The notes under the pieces were generated by a model. The model was not told the origin of the DNA and did no database searches. It saw only the letters and a list, made by a program, of their open reading frames with translations. 32,089 nt of DNA from Candidatus Omnitrophota bacterium (lineage in GTDB: Bacteria; Omnitrophota; Gorgyraeia; Duberdicusellales; 4484-171): NCBI GenBank assembly GCA_021735405.1, contig JAIPHC010000006.1:1-32089 (forward strand), given 5' to 3'. Shown here piece after piece: positions 8,285 through 17,141 of the stretch. The position numbers and the translations under genes are program-made. Every line of letters starts with the position of its first letter. Positions within the stretch are counted from its first letter, which is position 1.

Positions 8285-9085
8285 TTAATCAAAGAGAGCA
8301 GCCTGGGTAAAAGTGCTTTTTTTACCCGAAGCATCTGCAATTTCAATCTCGATGATTGTCTCCGGCCGGCCATAGATTTTCAAATATTTTTTAGCTATTT
8401 CTTTTGTTTTGTTAAAAGGATTGGGAATGCTTTCATCCTTTTTATTTATTTTAATATCGAAAATTATCCCTAGCTTGCCTTCTTGATAATAAGATTGAAT
8501 TCTTTCAACCTTTACCTTCTTAGAATAAGGGATAAACAGATTGTTTAATCTTTGCCGAATCAAATATCCGATAAAATCTCCCAAGCTAATATTGTATTTG
8601 GCAATATGCTCACCCTGCTTATCGCCTAAAGCTTTTTTATTTTCAAACGATAAAAAGACCATCCTTTGGTTAAATTCTTCTAAAGATATAAGGTTCATCC
8701 GAAGCTTTATCAAATCCCGGACAAAACCAATCCGATAAACATCGATGCCTTTATCTTTTATATCTGACAAAACAAAGCAGTAGAATTTAGGCGGGTTATC
8801 CATATTTAAAAATGTCCTTTGGAGAGCGAGAAAAATCCGGCGGGTGTTTTCAGAAAAGCTATCTCTGGGCTTTCCTTTTATATCTAAAATTTCCCCAAAA
8901 GGAACGTAAACCCATAATGTATTTTCAACCAACCAGGCTTTAGCCTCTAAGTTAAATTCTTCTTCACAAAGCCTTTCGATAGTTTGCTCAATATTTTTTT
9001 GAGAATAAGTTGGAGTTGTTTTGCAGGCTGGATGCAGCAAAAGAAAAAAACTAACTAGAACTATCTTGAGCTCTTTCTTTGCCAT
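8285..9085 (-). CDS. Hypothetical secreted/envelope protein, possibly a lipoprotein
   Basis: MAKKELKIVLVSFFLLLHPACKTTP signal-like N-terminus (weak lipobox); no family recognised. Start overlaps the 3' end of the ftsH-like gene by ~35 nt. Track start is 9115. Confidence 0.6.
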   Translation of the reverse strand: MAKKELKIVLVSFFLLLHPACKTTPTYSQKNIEQTIERLCEEEFNLEAKAWLVENTLWVYVPFGEILDIKGKPRDSFSENTRRIFLALQRTFLNMDNPPKFYCFVLSDIKDKGIDVYRIGFVRDLIKLRMNLISLEEFNQRMVFLSFENKKALGDKQGEHIAKYNISLGDFIGYLIRQRLNNLFIPYSKKVKVERIQSYYQEGKLGIIFDIKINKKDESIPNPFNKTKEIAKKYLKIYGRPETIIEIEIADASGKKSTFTQAALFD

Positions 9086-10724
9086 ATTTTTTAAATATAT
9101 CAACAATTTCATCATATTCGAGCTCTTCTTTCTTTAATAACTCTTGAGCAAAATGTTCAAATAGTTCTTTTTCGTTATCTAAAACATCCCGGACTTCTTT
9201 AAGGCAGCTGCCGAGAATTTTTTGCACATCTTCATCTAACTTTTCTTTTATTTTTCCTGAAGCATCAAATGCATTCTGGCTGTAAGGGTTCCCGCTTTTA
9301 AAGTTACCAATTACCCCGGATGAACCCATGCCCCACATATAAACCATTTTTTGAGCTGTATCTAAGGCGTTTTTAAAATCACCGGCTACACCGGCGCCGG
9401 TTGTTCCAAATTTTAAATTTTCTGCGGCATAGCTTGCCAGAGAAACTTTAATCTCGGATAAGAAAAAATCTTTCATTGGGATATGGATTTCTTCGCGGGG
9501 AACAGGATGAGCATAGCCTAAGAATCCCCGCCGAGGAATAATTGTTGCTTTGACCACATCAGTTGTGGGGTGGAGGAGATAAGCGATTATTGCATGTCCG
9601 GCTTCATGATAAGCTGTCCAAACCTTTTCTTTTTCGCTTAGCTGTAAACCCGACTTTAAGCCAAATAAAACTCTATCGTAGGCATCCGAGATATCTTTCA
9701 TCGTAATTGATTCACGCTTGCTTCTTACTGCAACCAAAGATGCCTCTCTGATCATATTGGCAATATCTGCGGGCGAAAAAAATACTGTTTTTCTCGCCAA
9801 CACCCCGGCATTTAGTTTACGGTCACAGCCAACTTTATTTAGGTAATATTTAATAATTTCTTTCCGGTCATCAAGGTTAGGGTACTCAACATAAATTTTG
9901 CGGTCAAAACGGCCGGCTCGCATAAGAGCAGGGTCAAATTCAGATTCGGAAATATTAGTTGCTGCAATAACCACTATATTGTTTTCTGTTTGACGCAAGC
10001 CGTCTAGTTCGGTAAGAAGTTGATTAATAGTTGCGTTATGAGAAATACCGGCTCCCATACCGCTTACCCCAACTCGCTTACGGGCGATAGTATCAATTTC
10101 ATCTATGAATATAAGACAGCCGCCATGAAGGTCAGCCAAGACTCTAGCTTCCTTAAATAAACTTTTGATTTTAGCGGTACCTGTACCAACAAACATCCCG
10201 ACAAATTCACTTCCCGTTGCAGAAAGAAAAGGGAGCCCGGTTTCTGTGGCAATAGCTTTAGCAAGATAAGTTTTTCCGCATCCAGGCGGGCCAATCATCA
10301 TAATTCCTTTTATAATTTTTCCGCCGATTTGTTTTATTTGAGCCCTGTCTTTAAGCAGTTTAATAACCTCAAGGACTTCGCCTTTTACATGTTTCATTCC
10401 GATTACATCAGACCACTTTACATTTACATGCTCTGGTTTTATTCTTTTCTGGCCGATTTTATTCATTCCGCCGCCAAACATAAACCAATAATGAAACCCC
10501 ATATAGATGCTGGCAAACACAAAAGCGGTAATTACACTTAGAAAAAGCTGCAAGGGAATTCCGGCTAAGGTCATCTTGCGATAAAAAGCTTCCAGGGTAA
10601 GAAAGTGCTTAATACCTACCACAACAAGAAGGATAACTATTATAAGGATGACTAAAGCTACCGCTATAAGTAGTATTTTAATCCAATGAAGCTTAAGCAG
10701 TTTTTTAATTTTATTCACATTCAT
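9051..10724 (-). CDS. FtsH-like membrane AAA+ zinc metalloprotease with a very short inter-TM loop
   Basis: Walker A GPPGCGKT, Walker B LIFIDEID, pore loop EFVGMFVG, SRH DPALMRAGRFDR, HEAGH zinc motif, TTGAGVAGDF third-ligand region; two TMs separated by ~17 residues. Confidence 0.92.
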   Translation of the reverse strand: MNVNKIKKLLKLHWIKILLIAVALVILIIVILLVVVGIKHFLTLEAFYRKMTLAGIPLQLFLSVITAFVFASIYMGFHYWFMFGGGMNKIGQKRIKPEHVNVKWSDVIGMKHVKGEVLEVIKLLKDRAQIKQIGGKIIKGIMMIGPPGCGKTYLAKAIATETGLPFLSATGSEFVGMFVGTGTAKIKSLFKEARVLADLHGGCLIFIDEIDTIARKRVGVSGMGAGISHNATINQLLTELDGLRQTENNIVVIAATNISESEFDPALMRAGRFDRKIYVEYPNLDDRKEIIKYYLNKVGCDRKLNAGVLARKTVFFSPADIANMIREASLVAVRSKRESITMKDISDAYDRVLFGLKSGLQLSEKEKVWTAYHEAGHAIIAYLLHPTTDVVKATIIPRRGFLGYAHPVPREEIHIPMKDFFLSEIKVSLASYAAENLKFGTTGAGVAGDFKNALDTAQKMVYMWGMGSSGVIGNFKSGNPYSQNAFDASGKIKEKLDEDVQKILGSCLKEVRDVLDNEKELFEHFAQELLKKEELEYDEIVDIFKKYGKERAQDSSS

Positions 10725-10806
10725 AGTTAAAGTAAAGATAGCATAAATTTGCTATTTTGTCTATCTTTTCTAACTTTTAACTGGCAGATATACAAGTATC
10801 ATAGAG

Positions 10807-10951
10807 TTTAAATTCGAAGCACGAAATCCGAATATTCGAAACAATTTTCAAATTTTCAAATGTTTAAATGACCAAAACTGTTATTTTTAAAATTCAGTCA
10901 TTAGAGAATTCGGATTTATTTCGAATTTCGATATTCGAATTTCGAATTTGA
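10807..10951. repeat. Dispersed palindromic repeat, copy B
   Basis: aattcgaagcacgaaatccgaatattcgaaacaattttcaaattttcaaatgtttaaatgaccaaaactgtt...gaattcggatttatttcgaatttcgatattcgaatttcgaatttg; matches copy A. Confidence 0.85.
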
Positions 10952-10982
10952 GCATTACACTTTTGACATCCGAATAAAACCC

Positions 10983-11010
10983 TTGCCAATGAACTTATCT
11001 GTGATACAAT
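10983..11010 (+). promoter_or_regulatory. Candidate sigma70-type promoter for hflKC
   Basis: TTGCCA (10983-10988), 16 nt spacer, TACAAT (11005-11010); hflK ATG at 11020. Confidence 0.55.
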
Positions 11011-11019
11011 CTTTACGTT

Positions 11020-12018
11020 ATGGATTTTGAAGCAAAATCACCAGATGAAATAATTAACCAGTTTAAGAATAAGTTTAAATGGAAGGGGCCAAAGTTTCTC
11101 TCTGGGCCAACTTTAATTATTGCTATAGTTTTGGTAATTATTTTAGTCAGTAACATTTTTTATACCATTTCGCCCAATGAGGTGGGGGTTGTGCTGCGTT
11201 TTGGAAAATATGTGCGGACAACTCAACCCGGGCTTCACTTTAAAATACCCTTTGTCGAAGCTGTTACTCCCATTAAAACAAAGTATGTTTACAAACAAGA
11301 GTTTGGCTATAGAACCGCCCAGCCGGGAATAAGAACCCGTTACAGCCAGCGTTCCTACAGCAGCGAATCTTTGATGCTTACCGGAGATTTAAATGTATTA
11401 GACCTTGAATGGATTGTTCAATTCAGAGTCAAAGACCCTTATAAAATCCTTTATAATATCCGCAACCCAGAAAGAACTTTACGGGATATATCCGAAGCCG
11501 TAATGCGCCAAGTTGTTGGTGACTACACCTTTACCGAAGTCCTCACCTTAAAAAGAATTGAGGTAAATAACAAAGTTCAAAAAAAGCTTCAGGAAATTCT
11601 TAACGACTATGGAGCCGGAATTCATATCGTAACCGTAAAATTACAGGATGTTAATCCACCTGACCCGGTAAAGCCGGCCTTTAACGAAGTAAATGAAGCT
11701 AAACAGCAGAGAGAAACTTTAATTAACCAGGCCTGGAAATATTACAACCAAAAAATACCCCAAGCGAGAGGGAAAGCAAAACAAAAAATTCAAGAAGCAG
11801 AAGGATATGGCCTTGAAGTAGTAAACAATGCTCAAGGTGACGCAAAAAGGTTTTTACTCTTATATAACGAATATGCGCAAGCAAAAAATATTACTAAAAA
11901 ACGCATTTACCTTGATCATTTGAGTGATGTTTTACAAAAAGCGGGTAAAAAATATATCGTTGATCCAAGCGAAAAAGGAATTTTACCAATGTTGAGGTTA
12001 GATCATGAAACAAAGTAA
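11020..12018 (+). CDS. hflK: HflK, SPFH-family FtsH modulator
   Basis: N-terminal TM, PNEVGVVLRFGKYVRTTQPGLHFKIPF, VQFRVKDP, VNPPDPVKPAFNEVNEAKQQRE. Confidence 0.93.
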   Translation: MDFEAKSPDEIINQFKNKFKWKGPKFLSGPTLIIAIVLVIILVSNIFYTISPNEVGVVLRFGKYVRTTQPGLHFKIPFVEAVTPIKTKYVYKQEFGYRTAQPGIRTRYSQRSYSSESLMLTGDLNVLDLEWIVQFRVKDPYKILYNIRNPERTLRDISEAVMRQVVGDYTFTEVLTLKRIEVNNKVQKKLQEILNDYGAGIHIVTVKLQDVNPPDPVKPAFNEVNEAKQQRETLINQAWKYYNQKIPQARGKAKQKIQEAEGYGLEVVNNAQGDAKRFLLLYNEYAQAKNITKKRIYLDHLSDVLQKAGKKYIVDPSEKGILPMLRLDHETK

Positions 12019-12964
12019 CGCCAAAGGCTTAATCGCTTTAATTATAGTTATTTTACTTATTTTAGTCGGAAACCCTTTTTATACCTTAAAAGAAGGCAAG
12101 CAAGCAGTAATCACTCAATTTGGCGATCCCGTCGGTAATCCGATCACAAAAGCCGGCCTGCATTTAAAGATACCTTTTATTCAAAAAGTCAATGTTTTCG
12201 AAGAAAGAGTATTAGAGTGGGACGGTGACCCGAATCAAATTCCTACCAAAGATAAACGCTATATCAAGATAGACACAACTGCCAGATGGCGGATAATCGA
12301 TGCTCTAAAGTTTTTTCAATCAGTCTATGATGAAACCGGAGCTCATGCCCGTCTTGACGATGTAATCGATGCGGCAGTAAGGGATGTGATAACTTCTCAT
12401 AATTTAGTTGAAATCGTAAGGAGTTCAAATCGAATTTTAGAAAATTTTGACAAAATAAAAGAAGAAGGGAAGCTCTTTATCGAGGAGAGTCAAATCGAAG
12501 AGGTAAAAAACGGAAGAAATGACTTAAGAAAAATGATTATATCTAACGCTAAAACCGGACTGCGTTCTCAATTCGGGATAAAACTGCTTGATGTAAGAGT
12601 AAAGCGCCTAAACTATGTGGAAGAAGTCCAGCGCAAAGTTTATGACCGAATGATTTCTGAACGCAAAAGAGCCGCCGAAGAATACCGTTCCGAAGGCCGG
12701 GGAGCCCAAGCTGAGATTACCGGAAAAACCGATAAGGAACTTAAACTGATTCAATCAGAAGCTTATAAAAAAGCTCAAGAAATAAAAGGAAAAGCCGATG
12801 CGAGAGCAACCAAAATTTATGCAGATGCTTACAGTAAAGATCCTGACTTTTACTCGTTTCTGCAAACGCTTAAAACTTATAAAAATAGTGTCGATAGTGA
12901 CACTGCCTTGATTTTAACTACTGACGCAGAATATTTCAAATATTTACAACAATCTTCTCCTTAA
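12005..12964 (+). CDS. hflC: HflC, SPFH-family FtsH modulator
   Basis: N-terminal TM, EGKQAVITQFGDPVG...AGLHLKIPFIQKV, RMISERKRAAEEYRSEGRGAQAEI; overlaps hflK. Confidence 0.94.
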   Translation: MKQSNAKGLIALIIVILLILVGNPFYTLKEGKQAVITQFGDPVGNPITKAGLHLKIPFIQKVNVFEERVLEWDGDPNQIPTKDKRYIKIDTTARWRIIDALKFFQSVYDETGAHARLDDVIDAAVRDVITSHNLVEIVRSSNRILENFDKIKEEGKLFIEESQIEEVKNGRNDLRKMIISNAKTGLRSQFGIKLLDVRVKRLNYVEEVQRKVYDRMISERKRAAEEYRSEGRGAQAEITGKTDKELKLIQSEAYKKAQEIKGKADARATKIYADAYSKDPDFYSFLQTLKTYKNSVDSDTALILTTDAEYFKYLQQSSP

Positions 12965-12981
12965 TTTAATTTCCTCTTTCT

Positions 12982-13833
12982 ATGAGCACAGCAATACTTT
13001 TAATCTCTTCTCCTGACCAAAAAGGGATTACAGCCGCGGTGACTAATTTCATCTACCAAAACAATGGCAATATTGAACATGCCGACCAACATATAGATTC
13101 TAATTTAAACATTTTTTTTATGCGGATTGAATGGTCCTTAGAGGACTTTTCTATCCCGCCTTCAAAATTAAAAACCGCTTTTAAGCCCTTAGCCGATAAG
13201 TTTTCCATGGATTGGTCTCTCCATTTCAGCGGCGAAAAAGAAAAAATGGCTATCTTTGTATCAAATAAATACCATTGTCTCTATGACCTGCTTCATAAAT
13301 ACAAACAGGGGTACCTGCGCTGTAAAATTCCTTTAATCATAAGCAACCACCGGCAGACAAAACCAATAGCAGACTATTTCAACATACCTTTTTTTTATTC
13401 ATTTAAAAATTCAAAAAGTAAAAAAAAGGCAGAAGCTAAAGAAATTTCTCTTCTCAAAAAAGAAAAAATAGATTCAATAGTTTTAGCAAGGTATATGCAG
13501 ATATTTGGCAAAAATTTCGTCGATAATTTTAGAAATAAAGTAATAAACATCCATCATTCATTTCTGCCAGCTTTTGCCGGCAAAAACCCCTATCGGCAAG
13601 CTTACCGGCGCGGGGTAAAGATAATCGGCGCGACCAGCCACTATGTTACCGAGAAACTTGATAAAGGCCCAATCATCCAACAGGGCACAACCGGCATAAG
13701 CCATCGTGATTCTTTGCTTGACTTAAAGCACAAGGGCCAAGATTTAGAAAAGAGCGTTTTAAGCCGGGCCGTTCAGCTTCATCTTGATAAAAAAATATTA
13801 GTTTATAAGAATAAAACCGTTGTTTTCGACTAA
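12982..13833 (+). CDS. purU: Formyltetrahydrofolate deformylase
   Basis: N-terminal ACT domain (LLISSPDQKGITAAVTNFIYQNNGNIEHADQHID) plus formyltransferase fold (NIHHSFLPAFAGKNPYRQAYRRGVKIIGATSHYVT). Confidence 0.94.
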   Translation: MSTAILLISSPDQKGITAAVTNFIYQNNGNIEHADQHIDSNLNIFFMRIEWSLEDFSIPPSKLKTAFKPLADKFSMDWSLHFSGEKEKMAIFVSNKYHCLYDLLHKYKQGYLRCKIPLIISNHRQTKPIADYFNIPFFYSFKNSKSKKKAEAKEISLLKKEKIDSIVLARYMQIFGKNFVDNFRNKVINIHHSFLPAFAGKNPYRQAYRRGVKIIGATSHYVTEKLDKGPIIQQGTTGISHRDSLLDLKHKGQDLEKSVLSRAVQLHLDKKILVYKNKTVVFD

Positions 13834-13845
13834 CCGGTTTTTTTT
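13814..13845 (+). terminator. Candidate rho-independent terminator over the purU stop codon
   Basis: aaaaccg ... cggttttttttt: complementary arms followed by a T-run, overlapping the end of purU. Confidence 0.5.
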
Positions 13846-13854
13846 ATTATAATA

Positions 13855-13883
13855 TTGATAGAAATCTTTAAACATGGTATAAT
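13855..13883 (+). promoter_or_regulatory. Strong sigma70-type promoter for the carbohydrate ABC/GH cluster
   Basis: TTGATA (13855-13860), 17 nt spacer, TATAAT (13878-13883); SD aaaggagga before ATG 13909. Confidence 0.7.
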
Positions 13884-13908
13884 TACTGCTCTTTAAAGGA
13901 GGAGAAAA

Positions 13909-15198
13909 ATGCGTAATTCTTTTATTTATCTAATCGTTTTAGCAGTTTGTTTTAGTTTTGCCGGCTGTAATAATTCTCAAAAAAACAGCGGGCCTCAGGT
14001 AACTATTTGGCATTGGATGTCGGACCGGCAAGATGCTTTCGAACAGTTAGCCCAAAAGTATAAGCGGGAGAAAAAAATTACTGTTCATTTTGAACTTTTC
14101 CCTCATAGCGCTTACACTCAAAAAATAAATGCCGCCGAAGCCGCAAACGATCTACCTGATTTATTCGGAATATTAGGCGAAAAACGAGTTTTGGCTTCTT
14201 TTGCCAAAGAAAAAAAAATCGAGGACCTAACTCCTTACATGGAAAAACAGAATTCTAACTGGAAAGAAAGGTTTATCGAGATTTGTTTAGCTGTAAATAG
14301 TTTCAAAAAAGATAATATTTACGCGGTAAAACCGGGTATTTACGGTGTGCCTATCGACGCAATGAGCATTCAATTTCTTTACAATAAAGATTTACTGGAA
14401 AGGGAAGGGTTTGCTTCCGATTCGCCGCCTGAAACTTTTCAGGATTTTTTATCTATTGCTAAAAGCGCTAAAGATGAAAAAGATACCTACGGCTTTGCTT
14501 CCGGCTGGGGAGAAACCTGGCTGATTTATTGCTTTACCACAAATTATGCCTTTGATTTAATGGGAGAAGAGAAATTTCTTAACACAATCAAAGGAGAAGT
14601 GCCCTATACCGACCCGGATTGGATAAAAGTTTTTTCTCTCTTTAAGGATTTAAGAGAAGCCGGCATATTGGCTCCGGGCATCATCACCATGAACAATAAA
14701 GAAGCTGAGCAAATTTTTGCCACAAATAGAACTTTTTTTACCTTTAACGGAAGCTGGGGGGTCAACACTTATCAACAAATCAACCCCCAACTAAAATACG
14801 CCACTATGCCGCCTCCTAAGGCTAATCAAAAGCACCCTCCTGCTATTTGGGCCGGAGCCGGAACTTCATTTGTGGTAAATTCACAATCTGAAAATAAAAA
14901 AGAGTCGATTGATTTTCTAAAATGGCTAACCGAAGCCAGACAACAAGTTTTTTTAATCAAAGAGACCAACAACCTGCCTTCAATTAAAGGGCTTAAAAAA
15001 GATACCCCGGATAACATGAGCAGCTTTTTAAGCAACCAACAATATTTTACCCATCCCCGGCTTTGGCGGATAAATGAAAATTCAAGAGTGGTAGAAGCCA
15101 TAAACAGGGGAGTGCAGAATATTGTAATCGGGGCAAAGACACCGGAAGAAGTGGCAAAAGAGGTTGCAAAGACTAAAGAAAGATATAAAAACGAATAA
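13909..15198 (+). CDS. Extracellular carbohydrate-binding lipoprotein of an ABC transporter (family 1 solute-binding)
   Basis: Signal with lipobox-like FAGC; VTIWHWMSD, YTQKINAAEAANDLPDLF, VPIDAMSIQFLYNKDLLEREGF, FNGSWGV. Confidence 0.9.
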   Translation: MRNSFIYLIVLAVCFSFAGCNNSQKNSGPQVTIWHWMSDRQDAFEQLAQKYKREKKITVHFELFPHSAYTQKINAAEAANDLPDLFGILGEKRVLASFAKEKKIEDLTPYMEKQNSNWKERFIEICLAVNSFKKDNIYAVKPGIYGVPIDAMSIQFLYNKDLLEREGFASDSPPETFQDFLSIAKSAKDEKDTYGFASGWGETWLIYCFTTNYAFDLMGEEKFLNTIKGEVPYTDPDWIKVFSLFKDLREAGILAPGIITMNNKEAEQIFATNRTFFTFNGSWGVNTYQQINPQLKYATMPPPKANQKHPPAIWAGAGTSFVVNSQSENKKESIDFLKWLTEARQQVFLIKETNNLPSIKGLKKDTPDNMSSFLSNQQYFTHPRLWRINENSRVVEAINRGVQNIVIGAKTPEEVAKEVAKTKERYKNE

Positions 15199-15203
15199 AA
15201 AGA

Positions 15204-16283
15204 ATGAACAAAAAAGAACAACTCATAAATTTTTCTTTTGTATTTCCGGCTTTAGCGATTTTTTCTTTTTTCTACATCATACCTTTTTTTTATACTTTTT
15301 GGCTTTCTTTGCACAAAGCTTCTTCTACCAATGTTTTGGATTTAAATTTTGTCGGGGTCCAGAATTTCAAAGATATCTTTTCTTTTCAAATCTTTGCCGC
15401 TTTAGCCGGAATTTTGGGGATTTCTTTAATAGTTTTTGCTTTCAAAAATAAATTTAAAAAACTATCCTTAAATCATAAAAAAAGTTTAGCTAAAACGCTC
15501 CAAACTATTACCGTAGTTGCCGGAGGAGCGCTGCTTATTTATTCAATCGGAGCTTTTTTTAATATATCCAAAGAAGCTGTTTCTTTTAGCCCTGACCTGC
15601 AGTGGTGGAACTCGGTAAAGCGTTCATTTTATATTACTTTTTGGGGCTTAACTTTTCAAAATTGCCTGGCTTTTCTCTTAGCTCTGGGGGTAGACCGGGC
15701 CGCAAGAACCGGACAGTTCTATCGGGTAGTATTTTTTCTTCTTCCTGTTTTAGGAGAAGTAATCATCGGGCTTCTCCTGCGAATTATGCTTTCTCATTAC
15801 CCGGGTGTTTTTAACCACCTTCTTGAAAGTGTTGGTTTGGGGCAATGGGCTCAAAACTGGCTGGGAAAAGATATGGCTTTAACCACTTTGGCGGTAAGCC
15901 ACTGCTGGCGCGGTTTTGGTTATGGTTTTATCATCCTGCTTGCCGGTTTACAAACTATACCGGAGCAATTATACGAAGCAGCGAGAATCGATGGAGCCAA
16001 CGCTCTGCATCGATTCACAAAAATTACTATCCCGATGTTGGTGCCAATTATATTTTTGGTAATAATTTTAACGATTCTCGGAACAGTACAGATTATCGGG
16101 CTTCCCATGGCTTTAACCCGCGGCGGGCCGGCGGGAAGAACCACGGTCTCTGTATTAAGAATATTTGAAGATTTAAACAATAGCCATGTAGGCTATGCTT
16201 CTGCCGAAGGGTTGATTTTAGGATTAATTTTAGTAACATTATCTTTTAGCTTGCTTAAACTATCAAAAAAAATAAAAAGTTAA
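15204..16283 (+). CDS. Carbohydrate ABC transporter permease, MalF/UgpA type with a membrane insertion
   Basis: EAA loop EQLYEAARIDGANALHRFTKITIPML; TM1 then a ~70 aa insertion containing two extra hydrophobic segments. Confidence 0.88.
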   Translation: MNKKEQLINFSFVFPALAIFSFFYIIPFFYTFWLSLHKASSTNVLDLNFVGVQNFKDIFSFQIFAALAGILGISLIVFAFKNKFKKLSLNHKKSLAKTLQTITVVAGGALLIYSIGAFFNISKEAVSFSPDLQWWNSVKRSFYITFWGLTFQNCLAFLLALGVDRAARTGQFYRVVFFLLPVLGEVIIGLLLRIMLSHYPGVFNHLLESVGLGQWAQNWLGKDMALTTLAVSHCWRGFGYGFIILLAGLQTIPEQLYEAARIDGANALHRFTKITIPMLVPIIFLVIILTILGTVQIIGLPMALTRGGPAGRTTVSVLRIFEDLNNSHVGYASAEGLILGLILVTLSFSLLKLSKKIKS

Positions 16284-17129
16284 ATGCCGGAACAAATTAA
16301 AAAAACACTTTATCTGTTAGTTATCCACACTCTCTTAATCACCGTTGCTTTAAGCTGCATTTTCCCTTTTGTTTGGATGATCAACTCTTCCTTAAAACCA
16401 AATAGCGAATTTATCCAAGACCATGGTTTTGAGCTTCCCGATACAATAAATCTTCGAAACTATATCTATACTTTCACCAAAGGCAATCTCGGTACTTACT
16501 TTTTAAACAGTATTCTTTATACTTTTCTTACTGTAATCGCAATTGTTATTATTTCTTCATTAGCCGGCTACGGAATATCACGTTTGCAATTCCGGGGTAA
16601 AAACTTTATCTTTTATATGATTTTAGCCGCGATGATGATACCGATTCCCGCAGCTTTTGTCCCTCTCTATGTTCTCTTAAAAAGCGTCGGCCTCCTTAAT
16701 ACAAGAATCGGTTATATTTTAGCTATGGTTAACGTAGGGCTTTCTTTAAGCATTTATCTTTACAAAACTTTCTTTGACCAGCTTCCTAAAGACCTGGAGG
16801 AATCGGCGCGAATCGATGGCTGCGGAAAGTTAAGAATTTGGTGGCATGTAATGTTTCCTTTAGCAAAGCCGGCAACCGGAGTCGTGGTAATTTTTAATGC
16901 TCTAAATGTCTGGAATGAACTAATATTAGCATTAGTTATATTAAGCAATAAAGGCCTTATGCCTTTACAGGTTGGTTTATTAAAGTTTTCCCAAAGCAGT
17001 GTGGGCTTAACTCAATATACCACACTGATGGCTGCTCTTACAGTGGCTGCCTTGCCAATTATAATAATTTACCTTATAATGCAAAAACACATAATTAAGG
17101 GAATGACAGCCGGGGCTACCGTCGGCTAA
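16284..17129 (+). CDS. Carbohydrate ABC transporter permease, MalG/UgpE type
   Basis: EAA loop KDLEESARIDGCGKLRIWWHVMFPLAKPATG; MINSSLKPNSEF; MalG-like C-terminus. Confidence 0.93.
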   Translation: MPEQIKKTLYLLVIHTLLITVALSCIFPFVWMINSSLKPNSEFIQDHGFELPDTINLRNYIYTFTKGNLGTYFLNSILYTFLTVIAIVIISSLAGYGISRLQFRGKNFIFYMILAAMMIPIPAAFVPLYVLLKSVGLLNTRIGYILAMVNVGLSLSIYLYKTFFDQLPKDLEESARIDGCGKLRIWWHVMFPLAKPATGVVVIFNALNVWNELILALVILSNKGLMPLQVGLLKFSQSSVGLTQYTTLMAALTVAALPIIIIYLIMQKHIIKGMTAGATVG

Positions 17130-17141
17130 CAACCGCTGGAA

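Noticed and set aside
8305-8326. gggtaaaa...ttttaccc hairpin near the convergent BatD-like/hypothetical gene ends
   Set aside because: It lies within the minus-strand coding region, with no T-run after it on that strand; function as a terminator is not supported.
14826-15221. 131 aa minus-strand ORF
   Set aside because: Antisense to the solute-binding protein gene; no recognisable domain.
15164-16180. Several alternative-frame and antisense ORFs (15164-15451, 15602-15814, 15845-16168, 15920-16180)
   Set aside because: All overlap the ABC permease/binding-protein genes and have shadow-frame composition.
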